DNA of 64,000 bases from Owenia fusiformis (Eukaryota; Annelida; Polychaeta; Sabellida; Oweniidae). The notes beneath the pieces are model-generated. The model was not told the origin of the DNA. It did not search any database and saw only the letters and a list, made by a program, of their open reading frames with translations. The stretch spans positions 37,198,062-37,262,061 of the forward strand of contig CAIIXF020000011.1 of assembly GCA_903813345.2 (NCBI GenBank), given 5' to 3'. A program made the position numbers and the translations under genes. Of this stretch, positions 14,001-27,600 are shown in pieces (positions within the stretch are counted from its first letter, which is position 1; each line of letters opens with the position of its first letter).

Positions 14001-17000
14001 TTCTGAGCAATTACAAGAATGACAATTTTGGATTATCTCTCCTTTTAAGAGAAAAAACATAAATTATGAAAGGTTCTCACTTTGGGATGATGTGGCCAGA
14101 GTCACTTTAACAAGAAGCCAAAAGGGTACAAGCTCATTGAATTATGGTTATATCAATAATTTTGTAATGCTCTAAATAAGTAATATGACCATAAACACAT
14201 CTAAATTTCCGAGATTTGAAAATCACACTGGATATTGAGTGTGCTTATTATAGGCATTACAGAACACAAGGTCCAAAGTGGTACAAAGTTGAAGTGGATG
14301 TTTTTTCAGGAGAAGTCATGCATGAGCAAGAGTTCAAAACATCACACGAAAGTGATAATGACACCTTGAGTAGTTGGTGAAGGTAAAGCAGAACTCTTTA
14401 GGTTACCTTTCACTTTGACTTGACCCCAATGTGACTTTCAGATCATATATCAGGGGAGACATTTCAACACTTCTGGTTCTGTACACCTGAGAGTCCATAG
14501 AACAGGTGACCAATCTTATTCGATTAAGATTCTAATTACTTTACAAGATTTATATTTGGACAGGTTTTGTACATGTACATTAATTTGGTTCATTGAGGTT
14601 TAGCTATCACATCAAATTATTCAGATATTACATTTGCCAGTTTGAATGGCATGATTTTTAAAATAGCCTCCCAGGATTTCCAATGAAAAACTAAATTTTT
14701 CAATATCTAATCACAGGTGAAAAGGGAAAGGACTTAGGTTGTAATGGAACCTAGCAAGAAAAAGCAAACTATACGTATATACCAGTCATAAGAAAAAACA
14801 CATACATGTATATCCCAAAACAAAGATTCATCTCCAGAAGAATAAAAACACAAAGAGAAATCAGGAGGTGTGTATCCCCAAGTGACCTTGTCTGGAGTTC
14901 ATCACCCCCTCCTGCCACAAGTGGCCTGATATTCTGACAGAAAACCACAAAAAACATTGACCATCAGTGTCTCATATCTGAACACAAACATGTGCTTCCA
15001 GTGGAAAACTGGCCATAGGACTAATTATGAAAACAGTTGGAGAGACGCCTTAGTATATATCTGAATTCTCTATGTAAGGACATTCATTTCTGATGTATCA
15101 ATTCAGTTATACAGTCTCTTTCATTGTTAACCAAGTTCAATTCTTGTTGAAATTTTAATTTGATGTTTTTTTCGAGGGGTATACTGTTTTCTTTTAAGAG
15201 AACATAATGTTTGTATTATTGATTTCAAATTCATCCCTCCCATATGTACAGAACATAAAATAGATCCTAAGAAACCAGAATCTGAATAGTGCATCCATTG
15301 TAACCCCAGCTATTAACTGAAATACTGAAGCCAATGTTCTAATGAAAATGCAAGTAAACCGCTCTTTGGAGGCTGATGGGCTGCAGAAGCTAAAACCAGA
15401 CACAGTTTAATGTATATATAAGAATAGAGCTCATTAGCATTGATCCCTATCAGCTGTCAAGGCAGACCATGTTGTCTTGTTTATTTATGGACATCCAGGT
15501 TGCTTTGATACAACCAAGCTGGACACACACTTTCAATCATTTTAAGATGCATTAAAGATATAAACATAGGTACAAAGACCAAAGACTCAGCAGGAAAGAA
15601 GCATCTAAGAGTATAACATGCCAGAAGGAGTCACCAAACTCATGATATGATGATTTAATATGCAAAGAAACAATGTCAAACACCCCACCCATCCTCTACC
15701 ATTCAGGAATTCAAATTTTGTGAAACCATACAGTGTAAGTAGGCAAACAAATAAACAAAAATAATCACATGCTTTACCTAAAGGGCATGAACTATTAATA
15801 AGTAATTTTGACAAATTACAATCCGATGTTTAAAATATAAAACATGTTGATAATTTTGCTTGTGGCAATGCTAATGGTGAATAAGTACAAAATCATGTTG
15901 TTATGTGCATTAGTTTTCCCTAATGGTCAAAATGTATTTGGATTGATGAGCATTTTGAGTGACTGATGTGAAAAAGCAGCTCTTCCCTAAATGTCATATT
16001 CAATAACATTGGACCACTGTTATGGCAACAGTATAATCATTCTCAGGCAGACTTAAAAAAACAAAAGGCGAATTTTAAAAATGTTTTAAAACAAACAAAT
16101 AGAAATGTTGAGACAGAACCAACAGACTCTTATACACAGTTGATATGTCATAACATTAAATTACTGCCCCAAAGACAGACCAATCAGACTATTGTAAATG
16201 TGTGTCTGAGATTCCCATCCAGATAACATTACCATACTAACACAGCAAAATACATTTAAAAATACATTTAAAAGAAACAAACTCAAAGTTCTTCTGATCA
16301 ATCAAATGAATCCATAAAAGACTGACCATCATTGCACATTTTCAAAGCCAGTAGCTCAAGATGAAACCAAATTCCTCAGGCTCAGGGTCAATACAAGATA
16401 TAAACCAAATACCCTCTGAGTCAATTCTTTATAGGGCTATTTCTGAGAAATTGTCAATAGCCTGATGCAAAAACCAAAGACAGTCTCCCACATTCAGATG
16501 ACTGATGGGCAGAGTTCAATGTTGCATTATGTTCAATGGGTAGCCAAGATAGACAATGATACTCCAGCAACCAGATGATCAAGCACTGTTTATTTGTTGT
16601 TTACAAACACAAACTCAGATAGCCATACTGGGATGTTAAATTGAATCAAATGAAACACTAACACAAGAGGCAGCCCAATCCCAAATTACTGGTGCCACAT
16701 CTTCAGAAATTCTTATCGATCACAGTGATTTCAGTCAAAATTGTAAATTATATAGCAGCTTTTTCTTTCCGATTTGAACTGTGGAATGAGACTTTACACA
16801 ATAAAACCAGAAAATGTAGTGTATGTTGTTCCCACAAGGGAAACATATTTGAGACCGTCTGCAAATATCATGATGCATTATGGGATAGCAATGTTTTTCT
16901 TTTTGAATCAGATTCAAACTTTGCAATGACATACATGGGAATTTGATTTCTGGTGAGATATTGTGATCTAAGTGTCATCCATCTGGGAATGCATTCAAAT

Positions 17001-18703
17001 TGACATAAACATGGCATGGGAACATCTACATAAATCTAAATATACCTATGATAAAAGTGGGAATCATGTTCGCTTGATTCACATACATTCTTCTTGTTTC
17101 TTCAGGCTAATACAGAAACATGATTGATAGAATAAGTACACAAAAAAACATATTTCCGCATATTAATCTAATCAAAAAATTTAGACAGGCTCCAGAAGTC
17201 TGACTTTGCTGGATTTTCCTGGTCCGAGATCTCATTTGTGCGTCAATTATAATTTTGTTATCTTCATTATCATCAAAATATGAAAGCACAGTATCTCATA
17301 CCACTCCCTAGGTAGGATTCAACTTTGGCATTTTCCTCATGATTTTCAGAAATATGAAATGTTTCTACTTCTGTAATTTGACAGCCTGTCCAAGTGGTCA
17401 GTACTGCAACCTGATAAGTATTCAGAAGCACCAAAATTGTATGATGAAACATGAACATCAATCCACGTTGACTTTGCATTTGTCTTATTCAAGCAAATTG
17501 GTGATTTAAAGGGACATGTACACTCTCCCCCATTGGGTGTCCAAACCATATCTTTTTGAGATACCATATAGCACCATCTCTTGGACTGGTCATTGCAGGG
17601 CATGGGGTTTATGTTACTATCAGTAAAATGTACAATCTATTTTGCTAATTAAAAGTGTGATTTAATTGAAGATAGACAGCTCAAATGACCATTATTTTAA
17701 AGAATACTTCTGAAAAGAAACACGTAGAGAAAAAGCATGCTATTTGCAGTGATCAAAATATTTTTGTCATAATCATCAGGAAAGTGCTTATTCAATATGT
17801 TATCAAACTATGTTTCAATCAAGAAACATAATATTACACTGAAAGACACAAAAATACCCAAACAAAACAAAGGTCTGTTTTTCCAAGATGACAACTGAGG
17901 CTACAACCAGGCACGGCCCAGGTGACATAACAAACCCTGAAAGATGAGATCACAAACACACTTTCTACTCAACCCAGGTACAGCTGTCCAGAGTTTTTTA
18001 ACATAGTCTTTGTTATACTTCATAATCAGAAATTTACTACCAAGGGCTGAGGCATTCTAGGTGTCAAAATTATTCAGAGGACCAATAATATTGAGCATAT
18101 AGATGGCTATTGGTGCTAATTTGGGAGAGGTTGGGAGGGGGCTGTCCAGATTAACTGTGCAATATTCTTTTGTGATATAACAAAGTTGAGAGACATAGTG
18201 ACTCATGGCTTGTACTGCTAAGTCTTCGCGAATGTTAAGTATGTTGATAATTACAATATGGTGCTATTCTTTCATAAAGATAAAGGAAAAAAAAAGATTC
18301 ATTGAAAGGATGACAGTTATAAGTCCAAAGTGCTCAGAAATGCAAATATGTGTATGATATAAGGTTTTCATTATGATTAATTTAATTGGGATGTGAAAAG
18401 TCTATTCAATGAATAATATCCTAGCTATCATTCTTCACTTTATCAAAGTAGCGGATAATAGAAATTTATTCATGTCAACAGTTGGTCAGAATAAGTTCAT
18501 TGGGAAAGAAATTGGAGACCGGAGTGAATTAAGGATTATATAAAGTGATACAACATTCAATTTTCAAGATGGATAAGTCACAAATTGTCTGGGATATGGG
18601 TGCCATTAATTACGTAGACTTGGCAGGCACATCATCAATATGTTCAGCAGAAACCCACTAGAAACTTTAAACCTATCCACAATTTTCTGATTTGTATTGT
18701 TTC
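11021..18703. other. Noncoding stretch, no gene recognised
   Basis: Only short unsupported ORFs are seen on both strands. A degenerate 92-bp tandem repeat at 13.1 kb is listed separately. No tRNA box pattern and no recognisable exon was found. Confidence 0.55.
13094..13365. repeat. Degenerate tandem repeat of about 92 bp, three units
   Basis: Three successive units share a frame: a 'ttcccaatgg' or 'tcccagtgg' box, then 'tgtgtggAgAGACATCAT' or similar, then an AT-rich tail ending near 'gatcagagtg'. Units begin near 13,094, 13,190 and 13,280 and have diverged strongly, so the duplication is old. Confidence 0.6.
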
Positions 18704-19015
18704 ATTTTGCACATGTACATTGTCATGTTTTTTGCACATGCACATTGTACATTGTCATGTATTTTGCACATGCACATTGTACTGTATCATGTATTTTGCA
18801 CATGCACATTGTACTGTATCATGTATTTTGCACATGTACATTGTACTGTATCGTGTATTTTACACATGTACATCGTACTGTATCATGTGTTTTGCACATG
18901 CACATTGTACTGTATCATGTATTTTGCACATGTACTTTGTACTGTATCATGTATTTTGCACATGTTCATTGTACTGTATCATGTATTTTGCACATGTACA
19001 TTTTATTGTATCATA
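18704..19015 (+). repeat. 32-bp minisatellite, about ten units
   Basis: TTTTGCACATG recurs with an exact 32-bp spacing from 18,734 to 18,990, after a shorter first unit that starts near 18,704. Because 32 is not a multiple of 3 and the unit has no stop in any forward frame, all three forward frames stay open for about 100 codons and give Cys/His-rich nonsense proteins. These are not genes. Units differ by a few substitutions, mainly CACATGCACATT versus CACATGTACATT. Confidence 0.95.
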
Positions 19016-19901
19016 GATATTGTGGGTGTTTTTCAGGGGGTAAGATAACTGCCAGCTATTCAGGTAACATCAGGTAGACATATGTTCTACTTAGGGTTAC
19101 TTAACAAACTTATATAACCTTCTTCCTTTCAAATCCACCTTTGATATTGAAAGGTCCATCTGGTTCTACTTTGGCTACCTTATTGGGTCCAGCTTTCACA
19201 TTACTTGGGGTCTAATTTATTACCATGGATTTCACAGACTGAAGTCCTTACCATTACCTAATGGATGTATGCTGATTATATCATTGTTTTCCTTAGGCAG
19301 TGAGCCAATGGCTTCAAATGATCTGCTTTGAAATCAAAGCTTTCACCAACAAAGAATTGTCTGAGATCTTCTGGTCACTTTCCAGTTGACTTTCCTACAT
19401 TTAGAGTTTCTCACAAGAATTGTGATTGGTGTTGTTTTGGTTAATTGCCATTGTGACTATGTTCAAAAATGTAAAATAAAGTAGAACAAAGTAGAATTAA
19501 CATGCAAACAGACATATCATGGACAAAAATCTGAATTCATTATTTTATGGAGGGATGGAGTGGATGGAATAAGGATGACTACAACAATGATATTCTAATG
19601 TGCAAACTAACCATGCAATCCAACTTTCCTTTTAAGATTGTTCATGACATGTTGATAAATACATTGACTGACCATGTGGTAACCATAACAAAAAATCATT
19701 GATAAAATATTAGGTTGAGGAAGAAAAGGCAACAAAAACATGCCTCATAGGCATGATTATTCAATGATATACTGTATTTGAATAATCATCACACAAAATA
19801 AGAGAATATCAAATTTGTCAAAGATAATTCTGTCATCCAAATAAAACAATCAATCGGTCAGAAAATCACTGATAAAATCTATACCACACTGGAGAAGACT
19901 T

Positions 19902-20791
19902 CAAACAACCTGAGATAACTCTCAATTTTATCTTTCCATGTTCAGAAGAGAAGTAAATACCCTAAATATGGTGGATGTCCATCAAGAAGCTTTCAGTTGG
20001 AATTCCTCTAAGACCAAGCATCATTTGATAGATCTAGATAGGCAAAGGGGACACATGTTATCATCAATTCTCAATCAAAACAATCCTGAATCCCCACAGA
20101 TGAAACCAAGTAAAAAGGGGATGTATAGGCTATTGACTTTGACTCTTTTAGTCAAGATAATTCCCTGAAATCCATTAGTATGAATTATCCATATTGAATT
20201 TTATCAATCCTGAGCTGGGTGGTCAGCAGTGGTCCTACTGATCTATATGATATGAACAATCAAAATCAGTGAAATGGCAATGCTAGCATTCTCTCTCAAC
20301 AAACAGACTAAAACACGAAAAACATAAAATATATTAGGTTTTTCTGATTATTATATATGGGCAATACAAATTGGCACTCAACTGAAATTTTATTGAGAAT
20401 AACTATTTATTTTCCATTGGGAATTAATTTGCCTGGGAAATATTCACTCCTTGCCTGTCCTATGGCTGACATGACCTGTCTTGCAAGTTGGCAAGCATGA
20501 CTGATTGTTGATTGAAAACTTGTGGTCTATGGCCAAGTGAGAGAGGAGAGATGACATATGATTTCATTCAACAGGCCTAGATTTCTCCACATGTATTCCA
20601 GCAAATAGGTGTGTTTTGTTACACAGCCAGACCCTCAAACTGAGGGCTAGAATCAGAGAAATTGGGAAAGACAAAACTGCAACATTTAAAAATATCCAAC
20701 TAATCTGCCTGGTATCTAAACGAACAATATAATATCTAAAACAAATTTATTATATCTTTCAAATTGTGACTGACCCATTAAAGATTAAGAA
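19902..20791 (+). repeat. Tandem duplication, left copy
   Basis: This segment is repeated directly by 20,792-21,678. The two copies align end to end from ACAACCTGAGATAACT to GACCCATTAAAGATTAAGA. I saw only two substitutions and one 3-bp indel between them. The identical 76-residue frame in each copy has no recognisable domain and is not called a gene. Confidence 0.95.
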
Positions 20792-21678
20792 CAAACAACC
20801 TGAGATAACTCTCAATTTTATCTTTCCATGTTCAGAAGAGAAGTAAATACCCTAAATATGGTAGATGTCCATCAAGAAGCTTTCAGTTGGAATTCCTTTA
20901 AGACCAAGCATCATTTGATAGATCTAGATAGGCAAAGGGGACACATGTTATCATCAATTCTCAATCAAAACAATCCTGAATCCCCACAGATGAAACCAAG
21001 TAAAAAGGGGATGTATAGGCTATTGACTTTGACTCTTTTAGTCAAGATAATTCCCTGAAATCCATTAGTATGAATTATCCATATTGAATTTTATCAATCC
21101 TGAGCTGGGTGGTCAGCAGTGGTCCTACTGATTATGATATGAACAATCAAAATCAGTGAAATGGCAATGCTAGCATTCTCTCTCAACAAACAGACTAAAA
21201 CACGAAAAACATAAAATATATTAGGTTTTTCTGATTATTATATATGGGCAATACAAATTGGCACTCAACTGAAATTTTATTGAGAATAACTATTTATTTT
21301 CCATTGGGAATTAATTTGCCTGGGAAATATTCACTCCTTGCCTGTCCTATGGCTGACATGACCTGTCTTGCAAGTTGGCAAGCATGACTGATTGTTGATT
21401 GAAAACTTGTGGTCTATGGCCAAGTGAGAGAGGAGAGATGACATATGATTTCATTCAACAGGCCTAGATTTCTCCACATGTATTCCAGCAAATAGGTGTG
21501 TTTTGTTACACAGCCAGACCCTCAAACTGAGGGCTAGAATCAGAGAAATTGGGAAAGACAAAACTGCAACATTTAAAAATATCCAACTAATCTGCCTGGT
21601 ATCTAAACGAACAATATAATATCTAAAACAAATTTATTATATCTTTCAAATTGTGACTGACCCATTAAAGATTAAGAA
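20792..21678 (+). repeat. Tandem duplication, right copy
   Basis: This is the second copy of the 0.89-kb duplication and starts directly after the first. It lacks 3 bp present in the left copy in the CTACTGATCTATATGATATG stretch near 20,236. It carries A for G in the ATATGGT(G/A)GATG string near 20,863 and T for C near 20,897. The near identity points to a very recent event or to two haplotypes placed side by side in the assembly. Confidence 0.95.
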
Positions 21679-24600
21679 ATGTTTTAATACAAATGTTTGG
21701 GAGAGGAAAAGGCCGTGGTATACACTAATGGCTGGTGGCAAACATCTGAAAACATTTTCATGTGGGCCATACCACATCTAGCTAATGTAACAACAATTGT
21801 ATTTTGAATATGAAAATGATTACTTGAATACACAAAGAACCACACTAAGAAAACAAAAGACAAAAAACATAACCCAGCAAGAACTAAAATCAACTTGTAC
21901 GAAAGGGTGGGACATGCCTTTGTCAAGGTGACCCACATACTTAGTGTTCCTGCAGTCTGTGTATGTGAAGAACCACAAAGAGATGGGTTGTATTCTTTTA
22001 TCATGTCTATGCATGCATCCTGTTATCTAATAATAGCCTTTCTTTGGTGCCAAGAACAATCAAGATATGGCAGGGAGCGTTGTTTGTTTGGCAGTGAATA
22101 TAGACCCCATGTAGTCAGATGTCTGCAAAATCCGCCCACAACTATCTGTGTCCGATTGTACAATTTGCAAAGAGTAAATCCTGAGTCACTATGAGCAGCA
22201 CAATGGACAAAGTGGATCCATGCATGTGTGAAATCTCTTGTGTCCATTTCCCGGTGGCCCATTTGTGTGAAGGATGGGGGCCATTGAGGGGCACAAGGAT
22301 TTTTCTCCTGAGAAGATGGAAGTAACCCAAAATGACACCTTCCATATCAGCAACTATAGAGCTCCATATTATAACAATGATAGCACATACTGTATCATGC
22401 TGTAGTTTCACTTTGCATTCATTTATTTTGAGTTGCTTTATTTCAAATCAAGAAAATAAGTCTTCTTTCTTAAGTGACTTGGACTAATAGCTTCTTAAAT
22501 GCCTAGATCATTGTCAATATGGATTTCATAGTTCTCTAAATCAATTAAACCTGCCTCCATCATTCCCCTTGCAGAAGATGTAGCAACAGCGCCAAAGAAA
22601 ATAAAAAAGGGTCATATTTTGAAATGCTCCATAAAAAGAGAAATCATGGAAATATCAAAGAGAAAACAGAATTGCACATTGGTACAACTCTAAATGACAC
22701 AGAAATGCAAGAAAATCAAATACTTCATTCAAATTATCAGAGAGAAATTGCATGATAAATGCATACCAAGAATGATATTTGAGCGCTGATAAGGAGGTGC
22801 TGATGCAAGGGAGACCACAGTCTCTGGTGCTGAGTGTTTAGTCTGAGGGGAGAGAACATTACCATTGTTACGCAACCTCCTGTCAGGTCTGGTTAGCTGA
22901 TGATGTATGTGATCTATGGATACGTGGGAGGATTAGGAATAAAGATTGGACCATATTTCTATTGAAATTCTATTTCAAAAGAATTTCTGGTAACATGCAA
23001 AATGAATGAAAATTATATTTTTCAAAACAGTTGTAAAGACAAAATACCATTGAGTTTTGTATTCATGTAATTGGTTCAAATTCTGTTATTTTCCAAATAC
23101 CAATAGTTGCCCAGAACATGAAAAGTTAACAATTAGTTCCCATAAGGTAGAACAAACTGCAAAGCATTATTGCAGTATCATTTGCAATAAATATAGCTTC
23201 TCTTCAACAAGTCTGGCTATATGGTCATATGGTGCGCACATAGTCAGGGTATTCCCTATTGTCACCTCATTTATGTTAAACTCAATGGGGGCCAGTCGGC
23301 TCTAACTGTGGGAAGACTCCAACCCTACTAGAAGTAATGGAACTTCAATAGTAGAGAGATACAAATGGAAGACGATATTTCAAAATCGATGGCTCCATCA
23401 TTAACCATTGTAGTGATGATCCTAAAATGGTAATAAAATAGGAGAAACTGATTTTTCATAAATCTAATAGCTTTTTCTGAAACAACTTTTTTTCAGTGTG
23501 GCTTATTCTCACTACCACCAACTTCCATCAGAAAGTTCCCTCTTCATTGAAAATTCATATTCTTGTGGCAGACGTATGATAGCAAATTCAATAATAATAT
23601 TCAACATCACACATTTCGATACACCAGGAGAAACAAAGTTGAAATAAGAAGCTATTTACAGTATAAAATGGTAAATAAATTCAATAAACAAACAAATAAT
23701 TTAAATTGTAAGTTGTTTTTATCCATTAGCAATTAGGGAATCCAGATGTTCAATTTGGATATATAAACACAGGGCTAGTCTGATAAGTAAAGACAGGACA
23801 TGTCTCAAGTCATTGCAGTCTGATAGAGAGAGATTACTATGGCTCATTACTCAGACAAAGACTCAACAGAATATCTGTATTCTTCAAGGTTAAAATGTCC
23901 GTCTGTTCATGTTTATTTCACTCAATTTCTCTCTTAAATTTGAATAAACTGCCTGATTTTCTTGCCTTTCCATGCAATTTAGGCTACCAACTATGTGCCT
24001 GTTTATTTATTTTTTCATTAACTCCATTATTGTCTTCACTATTTGGCATTTTAAAACATTGCCATCGTGATATTTTATATATCGGCAATGTGACAGTGCT
24101 ACAATTACCACAATCATTTTTCATAAGCCAAAATGGAACATTGTCAGTTACATGGGCTACAGGGTGCCCTGGCAGTGAAATATTACACATACATACCTAT
24201 TAATCGATCATCCAACGCTCTATTACTTCAGTTCATGTCCTCGAAATCACTGCATTTCTCAAAAGTTTTATCTCCAAATGTGAATTTATCATAAAATAAT
24301 GACTTTGAGACCTCTCCCTGTAGGGGGTCTCTCAGATGAATTGGCCCTGTTTTCTCTCCATATATTCTGGGAGGGGGGGGGTACCAGGTGAGAGGGGTCT
24401 ATCAGAGATCCAAGAGGTTTCCATGCTTTATTATTTCAAGCTCTTATACCTCACATTAAGGGTTGGGGTTTATATTGAGCCAGAAAGCTATAGATTCCAA
24501 TACATTATACTGTAGTATAATAAACTCTTTTATAATTCATGTTTTAAAAGTCTTTATAAGTTCATACCTCATTTTGGTGGATACCTCAGAATACATAATG

Positions 24601-27600
24601 AATTCAGGTTCATTTGCAGTGAATGCTATTCTCTTTTCATTAAAGACATCATTATTTGTTTTCGTATTTTGTCTAGCATCAAGGTAAATTGTTTTGCTTC
24701 TGGACTGTAGACTGTGTGATGCGATTGTCTGTCTATGAAATTGCATTGTCTAGATCTACAGAGGTTTTGTCTGGCCTGCATTTCTTCCATTGGATGTACA
24801 TTGTCTTGGCCAAAGCTTTCAGAAAAACTGTTTAAATCAACCCAACAACATGACTCAAATCTGACTCATGTAACAAAATATCAATATTTATAAGAAGAAG
24901 CTGATAAAAATTATATAAGATTCTATCTCAAAGACTGTATTCTGGCAAGTAAAGAATTATTACATTATGTATCTAGGAATGGACTGTTAAGGTTCAAACC
25001 TGCATGTTTGAATTAAGAATATTTCCGACAAGTATCCCTGTCTCCAAATTCAATTAGGAAATCCGCCTAGAGCTTCATTACAGCCCAATGTTATTGTTAC
25101 GGTTCAAAACAGCCATTACACAATGGCATTAGTCCTTAATTTCCTTTGATGTCTTAAGCCTTTGTGGTTCCATATGGCACCTGGTCCATCTTGATAAATT
25201 TTGCAGGGATAATCCAGTATTAAGGCATATTCACTTATAACCAGTTTGATTTTTTAAAATTTCAATGTAGTAGAAATCCACATTTGTTAACCTCTTGAAT
25301 CCCAGGCTCTAAAATTAGTTGAAACCAGAGATTTTTTCCTTTTTGCCATCTTTTGACATTTTACTTCAGACCTATTAAGATGTTCAACTTAGTACAATTA
25401 GACAACAGAGGTAATTTAAATGTAAATAGTAGGTATATTAAATATACAAAATTGATCAATATAGTTATGAAAAATTTCAGAGGAGGACTACTAAAATAAG
25501 GAGACGTGCAAGAGAGTCAGTTTTTGGAGGTTTATTGAGGGAAACAGGGACTTAAATCCAAACCAATAAGACTGCAAGATTTGGATATCTAAAAAAGTTT
25601 ATTCTGACTTGCGGTTTTGCTTGTAATGCATATCTGGGTGAAGCCAATTAAAAGACAGCAGATCTGGTCCTGCTATCACCTAAAGAATGCATGTAAATTC
25701 ATAAAATCGTGACAAGAACTTTGTTAAATTACTTTCTAACCCATTGCACAGGATACCAACCCTTCAACCAGTAATACGAACCAGGTTTTTAAATGTGACT
25801 TTTGACATTTAGAGCCCGATGTTTCTTTAAGGATTCAAGATGAAATCATGACACATTTCCTAACAATGAAATAAAATAAACCTCAAATTTTGAGATAAGT
25901 TTGAATTAAGTTTTACATTACACCTCCCACAATGTATTATGTTCCACTCTCTGATTGAAGACAGAGTCTGTCTTTTACTAGTACTGTAACTCTAGTAGAT
26001 TTGTATAGTAAGCATTTGTATTTCGATCCAAATTTTTGAAACTGAAAAAAATCTAAGTAGGTTTAACATCAATTTCCTGGTATTCATGCAAGTATAATTT
26101 TGTTAATCATGGATCTCTTTAAGGTCATGATAAGTATAACATTAAAATATAATATAACATTATAGATATTTTCTTGTTACGTTTATTTGAATTAGATATT
26201 ATTAAAATGCAATAATCATGAAAATATATCACTCACAGAAAGAAATCCCAAATGGTGAACATGAAAAGTGAAAATGGACCAAGAATCTATCAAGATTACT
26301 GTACACCGACAGCCATAGTCTTAATTTCATTGAATCTTACAAAATATATACTCAAACATCTTACTATTGCTCTTCAGAAAAGTGCAAAATTGAAGAGTCT
26401 GAAAATGGCATGTTTTAAAGTACTATGACTTGTCTAGTAAACAGTGTGTAGTAAACCAGGGCCCAGACAGCTGTGTGCTCCCTGCTAGAGTAATTACCCT
26501 AGCTGCAAGGAAAGTGAACAAAGCGTTATGTATCCCACATCATTCAGAGACAAAAAGGTTATCAGATGCTATAGAAGTCAACAGGGACAAATACTGGGAA
26601 ACTAAATATTCTTAGCAAAAAGTGATCCAATCTGTATGTTCTTTTCATTATTTTAAATTATGATACTCTGAGCTGTCACAGTGAATGGATTGTCCTTTAT
26701 TTTTTCTTCATCTACCCAGAAAAGGCCACCTAACCTTGTTTTCCAATTGCAACACCTTTGACGAGACTGAACAGGTTCTAATTGTATCACAGAGCCCTCT
26801 ATTGGCCATAGAATAGTCAATGGTCATGTTCTTAACCGTATGGGCAAATTAAGAACAATATGGATTAAGATAATTTATACAACAATTAATTTTTATTTTA
26901 TTTTTCATCATATTCAATTATATGACATTTCATATTGGAGTAAAAATCTCAAAATTGGGGAAATATAAGAAAGGCCATGTGCATTGATTATATGACATCT
27001 TGGGCTTGTATTATCTGTTTTTGAGTATTATGATAACGCAAATTGCAAAACAGAGCGCTTTGTAGATATAAGATTTCATTATATTAGCTTATACTCCTTG
27101 ATGACACAACGCTACTTAGGTAGCATCCTACTTACCATGTATATATAATATAATGTATACAGATTATCTCCAGAAACTAGAACTTATGCATACTTTCTTA
27201 CTGTTTGCTTACTACAAGAGGAAGCATGTATGAGATGTGCAGGGGATAATATTCTGTAATATGATTATGTCAACTCAATATGCAGTTATACTGGACCACC
27301 TTGAAAACTAGCCACCCTTTCCATTAATCTAAAATACAAATCTCAGCATGATGAGTTACAATGTTTTGCTTTTTTGTTTTATTGTGTTGTTGTTAGGATG
27401 AAACAATATCAATCAATTAGCACAACCTGCTGACAAAGCCTAGATTTGTTGACCAGGGGTTCTATTTTTTAAATATACCAAAATTTTCCCCAAGCATGCA
27501 TTTTATGTACAGAAATTCTACAAATCTTTCATTAATGTTCCTTATGTTTAAACCCCTGCCAATATGACCTTTTCGAATGAAAGACAAAATTTGGTTGAGT

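Noticed and set aside
18692-19077. Three overlapping plus-strand ORFs of 98-126 residues, Cys/His-rich
   Set aside because: They are the three frames of one 32-bp minisatellite and have the same 32-residue period.
19938-21058. Identical 76-residue ORF present twice
   Set aside because: It is duplicated only because the 0.89-kb segment is duplicated; no domain, no splice context.
21684-22411. Overlapping ORFs of 64-106 residues on both strands
   Set aside because: No recognisable motif, frames on both strands are equally open, and no consistent splice sites; probably less AT-rich noncoding DNA.
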